The translations under genes were made by a program, and so were the position numbers. From Comamonadaceae bacterium OH2545_COT-014 (GTDB lineage: Bacteria > Pseudomonadota > Gammaproteobacteria > Burkholderiales > Burkholderiaceae_C), in contig RQYR01000013.1 of the NCBI GenBank assembly GCA_003859965.1, forward strand, positions 29,104-93,103: 64,000 nucleotides of DNA, in the 5' to 3' direction. The notes under the pieces were generated by a model. That model was not told the origin of the DNA, made no database searches, and worked only from the letters and a program-made list of their open reading frames with translations. Shown in pieces: positions 50,331 through 59,244 of this stretch. Position 1 is the first letter of the stretch. Every line of letters begins with the position of its first letter.

Positions 50331-51148
50331 CAAACGCCGCGCCCGTGAACACCGAGCCCGCGAAAGCCGCGCCCGTCGTCCACATCCAGTCGGCGGCCAA
50401 CGCGCTGCTGAAAGACCTGCGCCGCCTGGCGCACGACAACGCCGCCTACCGCAAGCAGGGCCGCGTGTGGCTGGAAGGCGACCACCTGGCGCGCGCGGCG
50501 CTGGCGCGCGGGCAAACCCCGGCGCTGGCCGTGTTTTCAGCGTCATTTTGGCAGTCAGGGCACGCCCAATGGGCGCAGGCAGCTATGAAAAACATAGTGT
50601 TGGACGATGCCCTGTTCGCCACCCTGAGCACGCTGGAGTCGCCCGCGCGCATGGGCGTGGTGCTCCCTCTGCCGCCCGCGCCCGCGCTGCGGCCCGATGC
50701 GCCCAGCCTCGTGCTCGACCGCGTGCAGGACGCCGGCAACGTGGGCGCCATGCTGCGCAGCGCTGCCGCCTTCGGCTTCACCCAGGTGCTGGCCATGCAA
50801 GGCACAGCCGCGCTGTGGGGCCCCAAGGTGCTGCGCGCCGGCATGGGCGCGCACTTTGGCCTGCGGCTGATCGAAGGGCTGCGCCCGGAAGATGTGGACG
50901 CGCTGCAAGCGCCGCTGCTGGCCACCAGCTCGCACCAGGGCGAATGGCTGCACCGCGCCCGCCTGCCCTGGCCCTGCGCCTGGGTCATGGGCCACGAAGG
51001 GCAGGGCGTGGGCGCGGCGCTGATGCAGCGCGCCGCGCAGCAAGTGCGCATTGCCCAGCCGGGCGGCGAAGAATCGCTGAACGTGGGCGCCGCCGCCGCC
51101 ATCTGCCTGCACGCCAGCGCCGTGGCGCGGCTGGCGCCAGGCATGTAA
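50327..51148 (+). CDS. SpoU/TrmH-family RNA 2'-O-ribose methyltransferase
   Basis: 273 residues. A SPOUT methyltransferase: N-terminal substrate-binding domain ([19 protein letters not shown]), then motif 1 [24 protein letters not shown], motif 2 [15 protein letters not shown] and motif 3 [20 protein letters not shown] (each given in part). It modifies rRNA or tRNA; the target cannot be told from sequence. Four-base overlap with rnhB. Residues about 71-90 ([18 protein letters not shown]) are encoded by bases like the dispersed repeat (50547-50599). Confidence 0.88.
   Translation: MTNAAPVNTEPAKAAPVVHIQSAANALLKDLRRLAHDNAAYRKQGRVWLEGDHLARAALARGQTPALAVFSASFWQSGHAQWAQAAMKNIVLDDALFATLSTLESPARMGVVLPLPPAPALRPDAPSLVLDRVQDAGNVGAMLRSAAAFGFTQVLAMQGTAALWGPKVLRAGMGAHFGLRLIEGLRPEDVDALQAPLLATSSHQGEWLHRARLPWPCAWVMGHEGQGVGAALMQRAAQQVRIAQPGGEESLNVGAAAAICLHASAVARLAPGM
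50547..50599. repeat. dispersed repeat-like segment inside the SpoU gene
   Basis: TTTTGGCAGTCAGGGC...GCGCAGGCAGCTATGAAAAACATAG: the CTATGAAAAACATAG core and GGGC/GCGC stem resemble the inverted form of the dispersed repeat. It is read in frame. Confidence 0.45.
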
Positions 51149-51176
51149 ACAGGGCTTCTTGGCGTGACCTGAGAAT

Positions 51177-51223
51177 CTGTTCAAAACCTTTCTGCACGCA
51201 AGGCATCAAGCAGAGAGCGTCTC
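51177..51223. repeat. CTGTTCAAA dispersed repeat, copy C (diverged)
   Basis: TCTGTTCAAAACC...CTGCACGCAAGGCATCAAGCAGAG, a looser match to the copies at 13072 and 18772, directly after the SpoU gene. Confidence 0.45.
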
Positions 51224-51308
51224 AATGGCCTGCCAAAGCTCCAGGCTGGGCCTGTTGACGGCACATTGCAAGTGCGTCAAGTGCGTCCGCGCGGGCTTTC
51301 GATGAAAT

Positions 51309-51334
51309 GAAAAACGGCACCGCCATGGTGCCGT
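51309..51334 (-). terminator. terminator of the 51407 surface-protein gene
   Basis: On the minus strand ACGGCACC-ATGGC-GGTGCCGT followed by TTTTTCATTTC, about 75 bases after the stop. Confidence 0.8.
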
Positions 51335-51406
51335 AGTTGTGCAGCAGCACGGCACACCAATGGGCGGTGTGCCTGTCATCGCTGCCGATGCAATGGCAAA
51401 AGGGCG

Positions 51407-53275
51407 TCAGCGTGCGCTGCGGCGACGCTGGCGCAAGCCCATGGCACCCAGCAAGGCAGCCAGCGCGCCCAGGCCCCAGATGTCCAGCGTGGGGACGGCT
51501 GTCACGTTGCCTGGCATGCGCGCCGTGACGTTGATGCTGTGCGGTGCAGTCAGCGGCAGGTTCTGGCCACCAGGGCCGGTGATGGTGACGGCATGGGTGC
51601 CTACAGGGAAGCCATTGGGGAAGCTGGCCGAGAACTGGCCGCCATTGACCGTGGCCTGCACAGTGGTGCCGTTGACGGTGACATCGATGACCGTACCATC
51701 GGGCACGTGGGCGGTGGTGCCGGTGACGGTGGCGGCCTCATTGGCGATGGCGTTGGCTGGGCCGTTGATGGTGGCTGTGGCAGGGGCTGCCTGGACGTCA
51801 ATGGTGTACGGCGCGGTCATTTTCAGCGGGCCAGGGCCGGTGATGGTCACGGGATACATGCCCACGGGGAAGCCATTGGGAAAGCTGGCCGAGAACTGAC
51901 CTCCATTGACTGTGGCCTGCACAGTGGCGCCGTTGACGGTGACATCGATGACGGTGCCGTCTGCCAGATTGGCGGTTGAGCCGGTGACAGTGGTGGCGGC
52001 GGCGGCCGTTGCGGTGGCGGGGCCGGCTACCATGGCAGTGGGTTCAGGCACAACCGGCTGGGTGGTGGTGGTGCTGTTATTGCGCTGCAGGGGCGCCAGC
52101 TCCCCCGTGGCGCCGACGATTTCGGCGCTGAAGACGAGGGCGCCATTGGCTTTGGCCTTGATGGGCAGTGTGAACTCCACGTTGGCGCCAGCGGCCATGG
52201 CGTTCAGCGTGCAGTCCACTTGCAACGGGGCAGCGAGAGTACAGCCGGCTGGCAGCGGGCCGGCTAGCTCCACGTTGTTGGGCAAAAGAATTTCCAGCTT
52301 GCCGCCTGTACTGGGCGTCAGGCCCTGATTGGCAACAGTGATCTTGGCAGTAGCCGTGCCGCCGACCAACAGCGCTGCGGGCAGGTCGACGGTGGGCTTC
52401 AGATCAACGGTGGCCACAGTCAGGTTCTGGCAGGCGCCGTCGGCTTGTTTGGCGGCGTGCATGATGTTTTTGGCCAATTGCTCAGGCTGGGCAGGGCGGT
52501 CGAGCATGAACTGGCTGGTGTCGCCAAAGGCGATGACGCAGGCGCCGCCATTGGTGGCCGCGCGCGGGATGACCAAGCCATAGGCTTCCACCTTGTCCGT
52601 AGCGGCAGGCATGGCCGGGGGCGTGTTGGTGGCGTTGCCGGCCAGGTAGATGGCGTAAGGCGCGGGCACGTTGGTGTAGCGGCCGTACACCTCGCCGTTC
52701 AGGGAGGGCTGACTGCTGAAGCTGTTTTCGTAGGGCGAGTTGGTGTTCAGGAAAAACGATTTACCCAGTGAGCCGCTGCTGCCGGTGGAGGCAATGGCGT
52801 TAGGGCCGGTCAGGCCCAGGGCATCGTTCAATGCGCTGGCCACGGCGGTGTTATCCGGGCGGCGGCAGCAGCCGTCGTTGAGGAAGACGAATGTCAGATC
52901 GGGACGGGTCTTGACCAGGTTCATCACCTCGGCAAAGCGCGCCGTGTTGACGCCGTGCAGCGGCGTCTGTGGCGGTGGGGGTGTTTCAGGCTGCACGGTG
53001 GCGACCACCACCACATCCACGCCAGCCGGCACGGCGGGCAGTGCGGCATTGGCGCTGGTGTGCAGCAGGCCGCGGCCATCCACGATTTCACCCGCGCCGC
53101 CGGAGGCGGCCTCGAACGTGTTGTAGATGGAGTTGACGATATTGTGGCCGGCGACATAAGTGGAAAGGCCGCTCTTGTCGGACGAGAGCACCCAGGTTTT
53201 TGCCGAAGCTGCGCCGGTAGCACAGAGCAATGCAGCGAATGCGGCGGCGTGCAACTTGAAAAACGGTTTTGTCAT
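51407..53275 (-). CDS. exported protein with DUF11-like domain, two 87-residue repeats and IPTL-CTERM-like sorting tail
   Basis: 622 residues. Signal peptide (MTKPFFKLHAAAFAALLCAT...ASA) then an about 270-residue N-terminal domain shared with the next gene (YLAGN, TDKVEAYGL, ACVIAFGDTSQF), whose fold I do not know. A DUF11/CARDB-like beta domain follows (TAKITVANQGLTPS ... LPIKAKANGALVFSAEI), then two tandem repeats with an 87-residue period (DGTVIDVTVNG.TVQATVNGG, QFSASFPNGFPVG), and finally VPTLDIWGLGALAALLG with a basic end (RQRRRSAR). The tail fits the IPTL-CTERM pattern (Ile/Val-Pro-Thr-Leu..Trp-Gly, hydrophobic segment, Arg cluster), so the protein is probably exported and held or processed at the envelope by an exosortase-like enzyme coded elsewhere. 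Start 53275 is set by the shared signal peptide. Confidence 0.8.
   Translation of the reverse strand: MTKPFFKLHAAAFAALLCATGAASAKTWVLSSDKSGLSTYVAGHNIVNSIYNTFEAASGGAGEIVDGRGLLHTSANAALPAVPAGVDVVVVATVQPETPPPPQTPLHGVNTARFAEVMNLVKTRPDLTFVFLNDGCCRRPDNTAVASALNDALGLTGPNAIASTGSSGSLGKSFFLNTNSPYENSFSSQPSLNGEVYGRYTNVPAPYAIYLAGNATNTPPAMPAATDKVEAYGLVIPRAATNGGACVIAFGDTSQFMLDRPAQPEQLAKNIMHAAKQADGACQNLTVATVDLKPTVDLPAALLVGGTATAKITVANQGLTPSTGGKLEILLPNNVELAGPLPAGCTLAAPLQVDCTLNAMAAGANVEFTLPIKAKANGALVFSAEIVGATGELAPLQRNNSTTTTQPVVPEPTAMVAGPATATAAAATTVTGSTANLADGTVIDVTVNGATVQATVNGGQFSASFPNGFPVGMYPVTITGPGPLKMTAPYTIDVQAAPATATINGPANAIANEAATVTGTTAHVPDGTVIDVTVNGTTVQATVNGGQFSASFPNGFPVGTHAVTITGPGGQNLPLTAPHSINVTARMPGNVTAVPTLDIWGLGALAALLGAMGLRQRRRSAR
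51520..52041 (-). repeat. two tandem 261-base coding repeats
   Basis: GTGGCCTGCACAGTGG recurs at 51651 and 51912, 261 bases apart; the surrounding units are largely identical at base level, giving two 87-residue protein repeats. The high identity suggests a recent duplication. Confidence 0.8.
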
Positions 53276-53386
53276 GTTGGATCTTCTGTGTTGACGGGAA
53301 TGACTGAGGAGGCTACAGGCCTGAACAGCACCCAAAACACTGGCCCGCTTGCGGGGGTAAGTGCAATGAGTGCATTCTTGACGGCT

Positions 53387-53413
53387 GAAAAACGGCGCCT
53401 GTCTAGGCGCCGT
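53387..53413 (-). terminator. terminator of the 53451 surface-protein gene
   Basis: On the minus strand ACGGCGCC-TAGACA-GGCGCCGT then TTTTTCAG, about 38 bases after the stop. It separates the transcripts of the two paralogues. Confidence 0.85.
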
Positions 53414-53450
53414 TGGCAGGCCGGCACGCTTGTGGTGCCGAAACGGGCCA

Positions 53451-54773
53451 TTAGCCGTTGCGTTTGCCCGGACGCTGACGATGCAGACCAGCCGTGCCCA
53501 GCAGGGCGGCCAGCGCGCCCAGGCCCCAGATGTCCAGCGTGGGCACGGCCACCGGTGCTGGGGCGGCGGTGACGGCAACCGGGGCCATGGTCGTGTTGTT
53601 GACTTGCTGCGGCGCCAGCTCGCCCGTATTGCCGCTGATGGCGGCACTGATTTGCACGCCGGGCGCGGTGATGGCGGTGGCTTGCACCGGGATGGGCAGG
53701 GACAGGGGCGTGCCGTTGGGGATGATAGGCACCGTGCAGGTGACCCGGGCGGCGCTGTTGCGGGTGCAGCCGGGCGGCAGCGTAGCGCTGGCGGGCACCT
53801 CCAGCCCGGCGGGCAGGTCAATCACGATCTGGCCATTGATATTGGGGGTCAGGCCATTGTTGCTGACCTGCACCTGCACGGCGCCCGCGGCGCCCATGCT
53901 CAACGAGAGCGGTGTGACGGTAGGCACCAGGTCGGGCGTGGCCACGGTCTTGCTCTGGCAGGCGCCATTGGGATCAGTGGCCATGTGCATGATGCGCTGC
54001 GTCAGGCCCGTGATTTGGGGTGAGGCCGCACCGCCGGAGAACGGGCTGATGTCGCCAAAGGCAAACACACAGGTCTTCTGGTTCTGCGTGGCCGCGCGCG
54101 GGGCGAACAGTCCATACGCTTCTACCTTGTCAGTGGCGCCGGGCATGGCTGGCTTGGTGTTGCCGTTGTTGCCAGCCATGTACAGGGCGTAGGCGCCGGG
54201 GACATTGGTGTAGGCGTCATAGTCGCCGCCGCCCAGGGACTCGGGAAAGCCTTGCGCGAACGGCGAGTTGGTGTTCAGGTAATAACGGCCGCCCAGGCCA
54301 ACGTAGTTGATACCAAGCGCTTCGCCGCCGCCCAGGCCCAGCTGCACATTCATGGCGTCGAGGATTTTCTTGTTGGCGATTTCGCCGCTGGAAAGGGGCT
54401 TGGGTGCGGTGTTGTTGGCTGCTGCACCATCGCTGAAGAACACGACGGTCAGGTCTCGTGGTGGATTGGCAAGCAGGGCCAGCACTTCGTCCACGCGGGC
54501 CGGCTCGTGAGGGCCCAGCATGCCCACGGCGATCACATCCACATCGGCAGGCAAGGCCAGCGGCGTGTTGTTGCCGGCGGCCAGCTGGGCTCGGCCATCA
54601 ACCACGTTGGCGCCGCCGCCGGAAGCGGCCGCGAAGGCGTCGTAAACGGCGTTCCTGTAGGTGGCGTTGGTTTCACCGGTGGACAGCACCCAGGTCTTGG
54701 CCTGGGCAGTGCCAGCCGCACAAAGCAAGGCGGCCAGCGCCGCAGCGTGCAACTTGAAAAACGGTTTTGTCAT
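53451..54773 (-). CDS. exported paralogue of the 51407 protein with IPTL-CTERM-like sorting tail
   Basis: 440 residues. The signal peptide (MTKPFFKLHAAALAALLCAA...AQA), the N-terminal domain (RYYLNTNSPFAQGF, YALYMAGN, TDKVEAYGLFAPRAATQ, CVFAFGDISPF), a DUF11-like domain (VQVQVSNNGLTPNINGQI) and the tail VPTLDIWGLGALAALLG all match the downstream gene, but the 87-residue repeats are absent. Both ends are nearly identical to the paralogue at base level, while the middle is diverged. A weak promoter (-10 TAGAAT at 54842-54847, minus strand) lies about 70 bases upstream. Function unknown; envelope or surface location inferred. Confidence 0.8.
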   Translation of the reverse strand: MTKPFFKLHAAALAALLCAAGTAQAKTWVLSTGETNATYRNAVYDAFAAASGGGANVVDGRAQLAAGNNTPLALPADVDVIAVGMLGPHEPARVDEVLALLANPPRDLTVVFFSDGAAANNTAPKPLSSGEIANKKILDAMNVQLGLGGGEALGINYVGLGGRYYLNTNSPFAQGFPESLGGGDYDAYTNVPGAYALYMAGNNGNTKPAMPGATDKVEAYGLFAPRAATQNQKTCVFAFGDISPFSGGAASPQITGLTQRIMHMATDPNGACQSKTVATPDLVPTVTPLSLSMGAAGAVQVQVSNNGLTPNINGQIVIDLPAGLEVPASATLPPGCTRNSAARVTCTVPIIPNGTPLSLPIPVQATAITAPGVQISAAISGNTGELAPQQVNNTTMAPVAVTAAPAPVAVPTLDIWGLGALAALLGTAGLHRQRPGKRNG

Positions 54774-54841
54774 TTCTTAACCCTTCTTAACCTCTTTGAA
54801 AACGAGAGGCAGCCTCCAAGGCTCCCATGCGAAACGGTGGA

Positions 54842-54870
54842 ATTCTAAAAAATGTCTATGGCGTGAAAAA
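54842..54870 (-). promoter_or_regulatory. possible promoter of the 53451 gene
   Basis: Minus strand: -10 TAGAAT (54842-54847), with TTTTCA about 16 bases upstream as a poor -35. The region is AT-rich compared with its surroundings. Confidence 0.35.
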
Positions 54871-54907
54871 GTGTTTCGCGTGATCTGGGTCACGCATCAG
54901 CCCGATA

Positions 54908-55657
54908 TCAGTCCGGTTCGGGGCGTTGCGGCCAGCGCGCCCAGCCGCTGGCGCGCAACTCGCAGGCCGGGCACTGGCCGCAGCCCCAGCCCCAGGGGTG
55001 GCGCTGGCGGCGTTCGCCCAGGTAGCAGGTGTGGGTGTGCTCGGCAATCAGCGCGGTGAGGGCGGGGCCGCCGCCGTGGGGGTCGGCGGCCTGGCCCAGC
55101 GCATGCGCCAGCTGCCAGGTGGCGGCCTTGTCCAGCCACATCAGCGGGGTGTCGATGAGAAAGCGCCGGTCCATGCCTAGCGACAAGGCCACTTGCAGGG
55201 CTTTCATGGTGTCGTCGCGGCAGTCGGGGTAGCCGGAAAAGTCGGTTTCGCACACGCCAGTGACGATGACGCTGTGGCCGCGCCGGTAGGCGAGGGCGGC
55301 GGCCAGGGTTAGAAACAGCAGGTTGCGCCCGGGCACGAAGGTGTTGGGCAGGCCGCTGGCCTGCATGGCGATGGCGGTGTCGCGGGTGAGCGCGGTGTCG
55401 CTCACCTGGCCGAGCACGGCCAGGTCGAGCACGTGGTCTTCGCCCAGCCGCGCGGCCCAGGCGGGAAAGCGCGCGCGCAGCTCGCGCAGCACGACGAGGC
55501 GCTGCGCGAGCTCCACGCGGTGGCGCTGGCCGTAGTCAAAACCAATGGTTTCCACGCGCGCATAGCGCGCGAGGGCGTGGGCCAGGCAGGTGGCGGAATC
55601 CTGCCCGCCGGAAAACAGGACGAGGGCGTTTTGGTGCATGTCTGAATGATGGCTCAT
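54908..55657 (-). CDS. queC: 7-cyano-7-deazaguanine synthase
   Basis: 249 residues. It makes preQ0 from 7-carboxy-7-deazaguanine, ammonia and ATP, in queuosine synthesis. Seen: [19 protein letters not shown] (PP-loop), [33 protein letters not shown], and the zinc cysteines CYLGERR...[16 protein letters not shown] start at 55639 (MHQNALVLF) is also possible. No other que gene lies nearby, so the pathway is scattered. Confidence 0.95.
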   Translation of the reverse strand: MSHHSDMHQNALVLFSGGQDSATCLAHALARYARVETIGFDYGQRHRVELAQRLVVLRELRARFPAWAARLGEDHVLDLAVLGQVSDTALTRDTAIAMQASGLPNTFVPGRNLLFLTLAAALAYRRGHSVIVTGVCETDFSGYPDCRDDTMKALQVALSLGMDRRFLIDTPLMWLDKAATWQLAHALGQAADPHGGGPALTALIAEHTHTCYLGERRQRHPWGWGCGQCPACELRASGWARWPQRPEPD

Positions 55658-55763
55658 GGCAGAGCAGGTAATGTAAGTTTGCTATGTTTTTTGATGATTC
55701 GGCAGGGCCGCGGCCGGCCGGGCGGTGGCGCCGCCGGCAGGGGGCGGGGGCGGCCGGTCGCGC

Positions 55764-56681
55764 CTATGGCTGGGAGATCAATCCGGTGGCGGGCGTGGGG
55801 TGCCGCAGCGCCAGCCGCAGCTCGCGCTTCAGGCGGCGGTTGTCCATGCGGCGCGATTCGCGCAGGTAGCTCATGAATGCGGGTGAAAGCTGCGCCTCGG
55901 CCTCGGCGCGGGAGACGCGCGGCAGCGGAGGCAGGGTGTAGAGGCGGGCTGCCAGGTCGAAGTATTCGCCCATCTTCATGGCGCTGTCGTCGCACACGTT
56001 ATAGGCGCGCTGGGGCGCGCCGCGCCACAGGGCCAGGGCGCAGGCGCGGGCCAGGTCGTCGGCGTGGATGTGGGCGATGTACACGTCGTCAGGGGCGGCC
56101 AGCATGGGGTCGCCGCGCAGCAGGCGGGGGCGCGGGTTGCCGTTGGGACGGTCGGGCGCGTAGATGCCGGCAATGCGCAGGATGGCCGCGCGCACGCCGC
56201 CGCGGCCCAGGGCGCGCACGGCACGTTCGGCGGCCGCGCGGCGCTGGGCGCGGCCGGTTTGCGGGCGCGGCGGGCGGCTTTCGGCCACGCGTGCGCCCTG
56301 GGCGTCGCCATAAACGCCGGTGGTGGAGCCATAGACCAGGGCGGCGGGCGGGCTGCGGCGGCGCAGGGCGCGGGCCAGCGCCTGGGTGCGGGCGTCGCCC
56401 GCGCCTTCGCGGGGCGGCGGGGCCAGGTGCAGCACGTGGGTGGCCAGGCCGGCCAGGCGCGCGAGGGTGGCGGGCTGGTCCAGATCGCCCGCCAGCGGGG
56501 TGATGCGCTGCGCGCGCAACGCGGGCGGGCGCGTGGCGTCGCGACTCAAAGCCAGCAGGCGCACGCGCGGGGCCAGCAGGCGCGCGGCGCGCAGGCCCAC
56601 ATCGCCACAGCCGACGATGAGCACGCGCGGGCGGCGAAAGCGCGCGGGCAGGGCGCCGGGGTGCAGGTGGTTTGCGGGCAA
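55764..56681 (-). CDS. NAD(P)-dependent oxidoreductase, extended SDR (epimerase-like)
   Basis: 305 residues from a TTG at 56681, chosen because AAAGAGAG precedes it; the frame also has ATGs at 56732 and 56747, but these overlap the divergent gene's start. Seen: PRVLIVGCGDVGLRAARLL (NAD(P) motif), THVLHLAPPPREG, ALVYGSTTGVYGD, IAGIYAPDRPNGNPRPRLLRG and YIAHIHADDLARAC. The conserved Tyr-x-x-x-Lys is not in its normal form, as is common in the YeeZ-like subgroup. The substrate is unknown. Confidence 0.8.
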   Translation of the reverse strand: MPANHLHPGALPARFRRPRVLIVGCGDVGLRAARLLAPRVRLLALSRDATRPPALRAQRITPLAGDLDQPATLARLAGLATHVLHLAPPPREGAGDARTQALARALRRRSPPAALVYGSTTGVYGDAQGARVAESRPPRPQTGRAQRRAAAERAVRALGRGGVRAAILRIAGIYAPDRPNGNPRPRLLRGDPMLAAPDDVYIAHIHADDLARACALALWRGAPQRAYNVCDDSAMKMGEYFDLAARLYTLPPLPRVSRAEAEAQLSPAFMSYLRESRRMDNRRLKRELRLALRHPTPATGLISQP

Positions 56682-56730
56682 AATCGGCTCTCTTTGTCTG
56701 TGCGAAAACCCACGAAGAATAGCGAACGCC

Positions 56731-57774
56731 ATGTCCTTTTCCATCACGGTTCAACCCAGTGGCCGCCAGTTCGAGGCCGGGCCTGACGAAACCCTGCTGG
56801 CTGCCGCCATCCGCCAGGGCATTGGCTTGCCCTATGGCTGCAAGGACGGCGCTTGCGGCTCGTGCAAGTGCAAGCTGCTGTCGGGCCGCGTCACGCACGG
56901 CCCGCACCAGGACAAGGCGCTGTCGCCCGAGGAGGCCGCGCAGGGCTACGTGCTGACCTGCTGCGGCACGGCCCAGACCGATGTGGTGCTGGAGTCGCGC
57001 CAGGTGACGGAGGCGGGGCTGCACCCGGTCAAGAAGATGCCGGCGCGCGTGGCCGGGCTGCAAAAGCTCTCGCCCGACGTGATGCGCGTGCGCCTGCAAC
57101 TGCCGGCCAACGACGTGATGCAGTACCACGCCGGCCAGTTCATCGAATTCATTCTGCGCGACGGCGCGCGCCGCAGCTACAGCATGGCCAGCGCGCCGCA
57201 CACGGTGCTGGCCAATGGCGCGCCCATGACCGACCTGCACATCCGCCACATGCCCGGCGGCAAGTTCACCGACCACGTGTTCGGCGCCATGAAGGAAAAG
57301 GAAATCCTGCGTATTGAGGGGCCGCTGGGCAGCTTCTTTTTGCGCGAGGATTCGGCCAAGCCCATCGTGCTGCTGGCCTCCGGCACGGGCTTTGCGCCGC
57401 TGAAGGCCATCATCGAGCACATGCAGCACCAGGGCATCACGCGCCCGGCTGTGCTGTACTGGGGCGGCCGCCGCCCGCACGATTTGTACATGCACGAATG
57501 GGCCGTGGCCCGCGCCGCCGAAATGCCCCAGCTGCGCTACGTGCCCGTGGTGTCCGACGCCTTGCCCGAGGACGGCTGGCAAGGGCGCACCGGCTTCGTG
57601 CACCAGGCCGTGTTGCAGGACTGGCCCGACCTGTCGGGCCACCAGGTCTATGCCTGCGGCGCGCCCGTCATGGTCGATGCCGCGCGGCGCGACTTCAGCG
57701 CCCAGGCCGGGCTGCCGCCCGAGGAGTTCTACGCCGACGCTTTCACCAGCGAAGCCGACAAGCATGGCGGCTGA
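56731..57774 (+). CDS. 2Fe-2S ferredoxin / FAD-NAD(P)H reductase (CDP-6-deoxyglucoseen-reductase-like)
   Basis: 347 residues: N-terminal plant-type ferredoxin (about 1-92, cysteines in YGCKDGACGSCKCKLL and LTCC), then a ferredoxin-reductase FAD domain (RRSYSMASAP) and NAD(P) domain (IVLLASGTGFAPLKAIIEH ... VYACGAPVMVDAARRDF). The layout is that of electron-transfer reductases such as AscD-like proteins; in this family it is often labelled CDP-6-deoxy-delta-3,4-glucoseen reductase, but no sugar genes are near, so the partner is unknown. It is divergent from the SDR gene with almost no gap. Confidence 0.85.
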   Translation: MSFSITVQPSGRQFEAGPDETLLAAAIRQGIGLPYGCKDGACGSCKCKLLSGRVTHGPHQDKALSPEEAAQGYVLTCCGTAQTDVVLESRQVTEAGLHPVKKMPARVAGLQKLSPDVMRVRLQLPANDVMQYHAGQFIEFILRDGARRSYSMASAPHTVLANGAPMTDLHIRHMPGGKFTDHVFGAMKEKEILRIEGPLGSFFLREDSAKPIVLLASGTGFAPLKAIIEHMQHQGITRPAVLYWGGRRPHDLYMHEWAVARAAEMPQLRYVPVVSDALPEDGWQGRTGFVHQAVLQDWPDLSGHQVYACGAPVMVDAARRDFSAQAGLPPEEFYADAFTSEADKHGG

Positions 57775-57839
57775 TGCCGGCCCCGGAAGGCGCCGCCCCG
57801 TTTTTTTGATTGAACGCAACCGCAAGGAGCCTTGAAGCC

Positions 57840-58814
57840 ATGATGCCCCGCCGCCGATCCCTGCTGGCCGCCGCCCTGACGCTGGCCGCCGCCTGCGCCG
57901 CCCCGCTGGCCGCCGCGCAAGAGCCCATCCGCCTCGTCGTGCCGTACCCGCCCGGCGGCCCGCTGGACGTGACGGCGCGCGCCCTGGCCGAGCAGGCCAA
58001 GGCCCGGCTGGGCGCCATCATCATCGAGAACAAGCCCGGCGCGGGCGGCAACATCGGCCTGGCCAGCGTGGCCCGCGCCGCGCCCGACGGTCGCACCATC
58101 GGCGTAGCCGCCGTGGCCACGCTGGCCATCAACCCGTGGCTGTACGCCAAGATGCCCTACGACGCAGCGCGCGATTTCGCCCCCCTGACGCAGATGGCGC
58201 GCGTGCCCAATGTGCTGGTGATGAACGCCGCCACCGCCGAGCGCCTGGGCATCGGCAGCGTGGCTGACCTGATTGCCTACGCCAAGAAAAACCCCGGCAA
58301 GCTCAACTACGGCTCTGGCGGCAACGGCAGCGCCGGGCACTTGGCCGGTGAAATGTTCAAACGGCAGGCGGGCATCTTTGCCACCCACATTCCCTACAGC
58401 GGCGGCAACCCGGCCCAATTGGCCCTGCTGGCCGGGCACGTGGACTTCAACATCGACAACCTGGCCACCGCCGCCCCCAACATCCGGGCCGGCAAGCTGA
58501 AGGCGCTGGCTGTCACCAGCGCCAGCGCCAGCCCCGCCTTGCCCGGCGTGCCGCCGCTGGGCGACACGCTCAAGGGCTTCGAGATCGACACCTGGTGGGG
58601 CCTGGTGGCCCCCGCCGGCACGCCGCCCGAGGTGGTGGCCACGCTGAGCCAGGCCTTTGCCGACGCCCTGCGCACGCCCGAAACCCGGCAGCGCTTTGCC
58701 GCCCTGCTGGCCGAGCCGGCCCCCGGCACGCCCGCGCAGTTTGGCGAGCTGGCTGCGCGCGAACGTGCACGCTACGAGAGCGTGGTGCGCCAGTCTGGCG
58801 CGCGCGTGGATTGA
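57840..58814 (+). CDS. Bug-family (tripartite tricarboxylate type) periplasmic binding protein
   Basis: 324 residues: signal peptide with RRRSLLAAAL (twin-arginine-like) cut near AAAQE, then the Bug fold: RLVVPYPPGGPLDVTARAL, IIENKPGAGGNIGLASVARA, DGRTIGVAA, LNYGSGGNGSAGHLAGEMFK, HIPYSGGNPAQLALLAGHVD, KLKALAVTS. Such proteins bind carboxylates or other small acids. No TctA/TctB transporter genes lie nearby, as for most of the many Bug genes in Burkholderiales. AAGGAGC precedes ATG 57840. Confidence 0.92.
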   Translation: MMPRRRSLLAAALTLAAACAAPLAAAQEPIRLVVPYPPGGPLDVTARALAEQAKARLGAIIIENKPGAGGNIGLASVARAAPDGRTIGVAAVATLAINPWLYAKMPYDAARDFAPLTQMARVPNVLVMNAATAERLGIGSVADLIAYAKKNPGKLNYGSGGNGSAGHLAGEMFKRQAGIFATHIPYSGGNPAQLALLAGHVDFNIDNLATAAPNIRAGKLKALAVTSASASPALPGVPPLGDTLKGFEIDTWWGLVAPAGTPPEVVATLSQAFADALRTPETRQRFAALLAEPAPGTPAQFGELAARERARYESVVRQSGARVD

Positions 58815-59244
58815 AGCGGCGGCTGCGCTGGCGGCCTGCGCCACGCATGGATGCGGGCCTTCTGCCGCAATCCCGTCTGTCGCTGCAAGCACGCCCTTGC
58901 TATGGATGACGTGCACCTTGCGCGCTGTTCCCAACCCGTGGCCGTGATCGCCATGGGGATGGCCACAAGACGCGGGACGCCCCACAGGCGCGCACGAGTG
59001 CGCCGCGCGGGCTTTCACGGCCCGGTCATCGCGTGGCGCGGCTGGCGGCGATTGGCGACGGTTGGCAGCGGCAGGCCGCTAACCGCCGATGGCCGGCCTC
59101 CTTCCATGGGTGCTATTTTTTTATAGCTATCTGGGCGCGTCTGGTATGCCATAGAGCCGTTTTTGATGCCATCGACCGGCCGTGGCGGCCTGCCCGTGCC
59201 GCTGCGGCGGCATTGAACCGCCTGGTCAAGAAACGCTGAAGAAC
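58815..59244. other. gap with a dispersed repeat copy
   Basis: About 430 bases without a gene. TGCTATTTTTTTATAGCTATCTGGGCGCG at 59113-59141 is a dispersed repeat copy (TGCTAT, T-run, ATAGCT). Confidence 0.5.

Noticed and set aside
56730..56747. ATG starts at 56732 or 56747 for the SDR gene
   Set aside because: They overlap the start codon and ribosome-binding region of the divergent reductase; a TTG at 56681 with AAAGAGAG upstream fits the homology better.
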